Shown here piece by piece: positions 59,401 through 64,000 of a stretch of 64,000 bases of DNA (position 1 is the first letter of the stretch; every line of letters begins with the position of its first letter). The stretch spans positions 71,036,449 through 71,100,448 of the forward strand of contig CM072810.1 in assembly GCA_037013495.1 (NCBI GenBank), read 5' to 3'. The notes below the pieces were generated by a model that did not search any database, had not been told where the DNA came from, and saw only the letters and a program-made list of their open reading frames with translations. This stretch comes from Hippophae tibetana. Its lineage: Eukaryota; Streptophyta; Magnoliopsida; Rosales; Elaeagnaceae. The position numbers and the translations under genes are program-made.

Positions 59401-61959
59401 TGTAAACGTGGAATTTGATTTCAAAAAATAATATTCTTCGGAATCCATGTTCTGATTATAGGAACCTTTACAAGGTTCGATTTTATATATTATATTAAAA
59501 GTTTCGACACCCGAGTCAAAAGTAAAGGCGGTGTAAAATTGGAACTCAAATGTATCAAATTTTCTTTTTTTTAATATTGTAAACATGGAGTCCATCTTCT
59601 TTTTCCTTCAATATTTTTTATGGAGAACAAAGATTGATTGAGAGTAGATATAAAGCTCAAGACTAGGAGATGAGTATTTCAAAAAAGAACTACGAAATGA
59701 AATCGACAGACAAAAACGACATCATTAATTCCATAAAACCAAAACGTTTTGATGCCAAAAAATAATGATCACTCCATTTGATGTGTCAAATCGAGGCATT
59801 CCATCAAGAACCCTTGGAAGAAAAGTACAAAGCTTGGTAAAAAATATTTTCATTAATTATACTAGTTCTTCCTCCTTCAAAAGGTTGTTGTGCTCTTATA
59901 TAAGCAACACAACCCAACACGTAATGCAACCTTAGTGGGAATATTTAGTTGTGAAATGTGCTTAATCCATCCGTAAATTATAAAAGCGTAAAAAACATAT
60001 GATAATAAGACAAATAAAATTCAAAAATTTAGTATAAACAAAATCGCAAGACATCAAGTCCCATAATTAAATAAAATAAAAATAATTGCTTACAAAATTA
60101 ATTCTTCCATTTGATATTCCAAATATATCCCTTGTAAATGATCATCAGAATGTTTTATGATCATGAGAATACTTGTTGGATATTAAGAACTTTAGAATTT
60201 TTTTAAACACACTCTTGGGTAGTAACTCCATCCCTCTTCTGGTGGAATTGAATAAAATCGAAAGCAAAAAAAAACGACATAGGTGCGACGAAAATTTTAA
60301 ACTATCGGTAGGTGATGTAAACGTGGAATTTGATTTCAAAAAATAATATTCTTCGGAATCCATGCTCTGACTATAGGAACCTTTACAAGGTTCGATTTTA
60401 TATATTATATTAAAAGTTTCGACACCCGAGTCAAAAGTAAAGGCGGTGTAAAATTGGAACTCAGATTTACAAAATATTCTTTTTTTAATATTGTAAACAG
60501 TAGAATCCATCTTCTTTTTCCTTCAATATTTTTATGAAGAACAAAGATTTATTGAGAGTAGATATAAAGATCAAGACAAAGAGATGAGTATTTAAAAAAG
60601 AACTACGAAATGAAATCCACAGACGAAAACGACATCATTAATTCAATAAAACCAAAACGTTTTGAAGCCAAAAAATAATGATCACTCCATTTGATGTGTC
60701 AAATCGAGGCATTCCATCAAGAATCCGTGGAAACAAAGTACAAAGCTTGGTAAAAAAAAATTTCATTAATTATACTAGTTCTTCCTCCTTAAAAAGGTTG
60801 TTGTTTTTTATATAATCAACAAAACCCTACACGTAATGCAACCTTGGTGGGCATATTTAGTTGTAAAATGTGCTTAATACATCCGTAAATAATAAAAGAA
60901 TAAAAAACATATGTTAAATAAGACAAATAAAATTAAAAAACTTAGTATAAACAAAATCGCTAGACATAAAGTCCCATAATTAAATAAAATAAAAATAATT
61001 GCTTCCAAAATTAATTCTTCCATTTGATATTCCAAATATATCCCTTGTAAAGGATCATGAGAATGTTTTATGATCTTGAGAATACTTGTTGGATATTAAG
61101 AACTTTAGAATTTTTTTAAACACACTCTTGAGTAGTAACTCCATCGCTCTTATGGTGGAATTGAATAAAACCGAAAGCAAAAAAAAACGGCATAGGTGCG
61201 ATGAAAATTTTAAACTCTCGGTAGTCGATGTAAACGTGGAATTTGATTTCAAAAAATAATATTCTTCGGAATCCATGCTATGATTATAGGAACCTTTACA
61301 AGGTTCGATTTTATATATTATATTAAAAGTTTCGACACCCGAGTCAAAAGTAAAGGCGGTGTAAAATTGGAACTCAAATGTATCAAATTTTCTTTTTTTT
61401 AATATTGTAAACAGTAGAATCCATCTTCTTTTTCCTTCAATATTTTTTATGGAGAACAAAGATTGATTGAGAGTAGATATAAAGCTCAAGACTAGGAGAT
61501 GAGTATTTCAAAAAAGAACTACGAAATGAAATCGACAGACAAAAACGACATCATTAATTCCATAAAACCAAAACGTTTTGATGCCAAAAAATAATGATCA
61601 CTCCATTTGATGTGTCAAATCGAGGCATTCCATCAAGAACCCTTGGAAGAAAAGTACAAAGCTTGGTAAAAAATATTTTCATTAATTATACTAGTTCTTC
61701 CTCCTTCAAAAGGTTGTTGTGCTCTTATATAAGCAACACAACCCAACACGTAATGCAACCTTAGTGGGAATATTTAGTTGTGAAATGTGCTTAATCCATC
61801 CGTAAATTATAAAAGCGTAAAAAACATATGATAATAAGACAAATAAAATTCAAAAATTTAGTATAAACAAAATCGCAAGACATCAAGTCCCATAATTAAA
61901 TAAAATAAAAATAATTGCTTACAAAATTAATTCTTCCATTTGATATTCCAAATATATCC

Positions 61960-62875
61960 CTTGTAAATGATCATCAGAATGTTTTATGATCATGAGAATA
62001 CTTGTTGGATATTAAGAACTTTAGAATTTTTTTAAACACACTCTTGGGTAGTAACTCCATCCCTCTTCTGGTGGAATTGAATAAAATCGAAAGCAAAAAA
62101 AACGACATAGGTGCGACGAAAATTTTAAACTATCGGTAGTCGATGTAAACGTGGAATTTGATTTCAAAAAATAATATTCTTCGGAATCCATGCTATGATT
62201 ATAGGAACCTTTACAAGGTTCGATTTTATATATTATATTAAAAGTTTCGACACCCGAGTCAAAAGTAAAGGCGGTGTAAAATTGGAACTCAAATGTATCA
62301 AATTTTCTTTTTTTTAATATTGTAAACAGTAGAATCCATCTTCTTTTTCCTTCAATATTTTTTATGGAGAACAAAGATTGATTGAGAGTAGATATAAAGC
62401 TCAAGACTAGGAGATGAGTATTTCAAAAAAGAACTACGAAATGAAATCGACAGACAAAAACGACATCATTAATTCCATAAAACCAAAACGTTTTGATGCC
62501 AAAAAATAATGATCACTCCATTTGATGTGTCAAATCGAGGCATTCCATCAAGAACCCTTGGAAGAAAAGTACAAAGCTTGGTAAAAAATATTTTCATTAA
62601 TTATACTAGTTCTTCCTCCTTCAAAAGGTTGTTGTGCTCTTATATAAGCAACACAACCCAACACGTAATGCAACCTTAGTGGGAATATTTAGTTGTGAAA
62701 TGTGCTTAATCCATCCGTAAATTATAAAAGCGTAAAAAACATATGATAATAAGACAAATAAAATTCAAAAATTTAGTATAAACAAAATCGCAAGACATCA
62801 AGTCCCATAATTAAATAAAATAAAAATAATTGCTTACAAAATTAATTCTTCCATTTGATATTCCAAATATATCCC
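61960..62875. repeat. Chimeric G/H satellite monomer
   Basis: G-type up to AAACTATCGGTAG (about 62128-62141), then H-type from TCGATGTAAACG onward, including CATGCTATGATT and the ATGTATCAAATTTTC variant. The switch falls within the shared CGGTAG near 62136-62141. It fits an unequal exchange between neighbouring G and H monomers. Confidence 0.75.
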
Positions 62876-63489
62876 TTGTAAATGATCATCAGAATGTTTT
62901 ATGATCATGAGAATACTTGTTGGATATTAAGAACTTTAGAATTTTTTTAAACACACTCTTGGGTAGTAACTCCATCCCTCTTCTGGTGGAATTGAATAAA
63001 ATCGAAAGCAAAAAAAACGACATAGGTGCGACGAAAATTTTAAACTATCGGTAGGTGATGTAAACGTGGAATTTGATTTCAAAAAATAATATTCTTCGGA
63101 ATCCATGCTCTGACTATAGGAACCTTTACAAGGTTTGATTTTATATATTATATTAAAAGTTTCGACACCCGAGTCAAAAGTAAAGGCGGTGTAAAATTGG
63201 AACTCAGATTTACAAAATATTCTTTTTTTAATATTGTAAACAGTAGAATCCATCTTCTTTTTCCTTCAATATTTTTATGAAGAACAAAGATTTATTGAGA
63301 GTAGATATAAAGATCAAGACAAAGAGATGAGTATTTAAAAACGAACTACGAAATGAAATCCACAGACGAAAACGACATCATTAATTCAATAAAACCAAAA
63401 CGTTTTGAAGCCAAAAAATAATGATCACTCCATTTGATGTGTCAAATCGAGGCATTCCATCAAGAATCCGTGGAAGCAAAGTACAAAGC

Positions 63490-63500
63490 TTGGTAATGCA
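63490..63500. other. About 85-bp internal deletion junction in a satellite monomer
   Basis: AAGCTTGGTAA runs directly into TGCAACCTTGG. The usual intervening segment, with the TATATAA palindrome and ACCCTACACGTAA, is missing. GTAA occurs at both edges of the lost segment. The phase marks at 62875 and 63704 are only 829 bp apart. Confidence 0.8.
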
Positions 63501-64000
63501 ACCTTGGTGGGAATATTTAGTTGTGAAATGTGCTTAATACATCCGTAAATAATAAAAGAATAAAAAACATATGATAAATAAGACAAATAAAATTAAAAAA
63601 CTTAGTATAAACAAAATCGCTAGACATAAAGTCCCATAATTAAATAAAATAAAAATAATTGCTTCCAAAATTAATTCTTCCATTTGATATTCCAAATATA
63701 TCCCTTGTAAAGGATCATGAGAATGTTTTATGATCTTGAGAATACTTGTTGGATATTAAGAACTTTAGAATTTTTTTAAACACACTCTTGAGTAGTAACT
63801 CCATCGCTCTTATGGTGGAATTGAATAAAACCGAAAGCAAAAAAAACGGCATAGGTGCGATGAAAATTTTAAACTCTCGGTAGTCGATGTAAACGTGGAA
63901 TTTGATTTCAAAAAATAATATTCTTCGGAATCCATGCTATGATTATAGGAACCTTTACAAGGTTCGATTTTATATATTATATTAAAAGTTTCGACACCCG

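Larger units (their letters stand above)
30607..64000. repeat. Right arm of ~915-bp satellite array
   Basis: The same monomer in the same orientation as the left arm. Phase marks (CTTGTAAAGG or a close variant) lie at 30930, 31847, 32762, 33675, 34594, 35511, 36425, 37340, 38257, 39171, 40090, 41007, 41922, 42835, 43748, 44665, 45579, 46495, 47410, 48325, 49242, 50157, 50985, 51901, 52815, 53730, 54643, 55557, 56471, 57390, 58305, 59217, 60131, 61044, 61960, 62875 and 63704. Two intervals are short (828 and 829 bp) through internal deletions. No gene is supported. Similarity between neighbours falls toward the middle of the arm and rises again in the last 7 kb. Confidence 0.97.
53401..64000. 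repeat. Distinct right-hand satellite subfamily
   Basis: From the monomer with phase mark 53730 onward, nearly all copies share changes absent to the left: GAATGTTTTATGAT instead of GAATATTTTATGAT, TTCTTCCATTTG instead of TTCTTTCATTTG, and loss of one G in the AAACGTGGAATTT segment. The monomers at 53730 and 54643 are nearly identical neighbours. The change of type lies between about 53.2 and 53.7 kb. Confidence 0.75.
57390..64000. repeat. Dimeric higher-order repeat (G/H), ~1826 bp
   Basis: Monomer types by phase mark: H 57390, G 58305, H' 59217, G 60131, H 61044, G/H chimera 61960, G 62875, H 63704. G has TAAATGATCATCAGAATG and CATCCCTCTTCTGG; H has GGTAGTCGATG and CTCAAATGTATCAAATTTTC. 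G-to-G spacing is 1826 and 1829 bp. The array runs past the window end. Confidence 0.75.

Noticed and set aside
31858-63253. The same class of ORFs in the right satellite arm
   Set aside because: As on the left. In the right subfamily a one-base deletion moves half of the ORF to another frame without any sign of selection.
1-64000. CRISPR array or bacterial operon
   Set aside because: The repeat unit is about 915 bp with no short repeat-spacer pattern, and the coding genes are from a plant retrotransposon.
30607-64000. Array of telomeric repeats suggested by AAACCCTA
   Set aside because: AAACCCTA occurs at most once per monomer and is often AAACCATA; there is no tandem telomere repeat.
1-64000. 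tRNA, rRNA or other structural RNA genes
   Set aside because: None was recognised. The primer-binding site resembles only the 3' end of tRNA-Asp, and the B-box-like satellite motif lacks an A-box.

Overview
The window looks like plant nuclear DNA, probably from an AT-rich eudicot-type genome. It is a long tandem satellite array split by one young LTR retrotransposon of the Ty3/gypsy Athila type. The plant assignment rests on the Athila-like Gag, protease, reverse transcriptase, RNase H and integrase motifs, a primer-binding site matching plant tRNA-Asp, and the absence of any bacterial-type gene. I could not identify the species or the satellite family.

Layout. Positions 1-17200 and 30607-64000 hold about 55 head-to-tail copies of a roughly 915-bp AT-rich satellite monomer. 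Using the motif CTTGTAAAGG as a phase mark, I placed 19 monomers to the left and 37 to the right of the element. Several higher-order repeats (HORs) are visible: a four-monomer 3662-bp HOR at the left edge, a six-monomer HOR of about 5.49 kb around the insertion, shuffled four-monomer derivatives at about 31-41 kb, a regular block at 41-47 kb, a more diverged block at 47-53 kb, and from about 53.5 kb a distinct subfamily with a dimeric HOR of about 1826 bp. Chimeric monomers and short internal deletions record unequal exchange.

The retrotransposon occupies 17201-30606 (13406 bp). It is bounded by a 5-bp target-site duplication (AACCC) and has LTRs of 2043 and 2007 bp. I counted only four substitutions between the LTRs, plus two length differences in a GC-rich tract, so the insertion is recent. 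Each LTR carries a compact promoter: G-box, GCC-box, three TGACG-type bZIP sites and a TATA box. The internal region reads: tRNA-Asp primer-binding site, A-rich leader, a gag-only ORF (gag1), a 340-bp spacer with two hairpins, a second gag fused to an aspartic protease (gag2-PR), RT-RNase H, integrase, then about 1.9 kb without an env-like gene. Gag2-PR, RT-RNase H and integrase are one Gag-Pol reading unit broken by two single-base frame changes in T runs.

The most interesting observation is the two-gag organisation. Gag1 and gag2 are full-length paralogues, alike over about two thirds of residues by eye. They have diverged far more than the LTRs, yet both are open. Gag1 ends where the Gag part of gag2 gives way to the protease region, and in gag1 two cysteines of the CCHC zinc knuckle are tyrosines at exactly the right spacing. 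A paired-hairpin module lies downstream of both gag1 and integrase. This could be a gene-duplication solution to making excess Gag over Gag-Pol. I cannot tell from sequence alone whether this has been described before.
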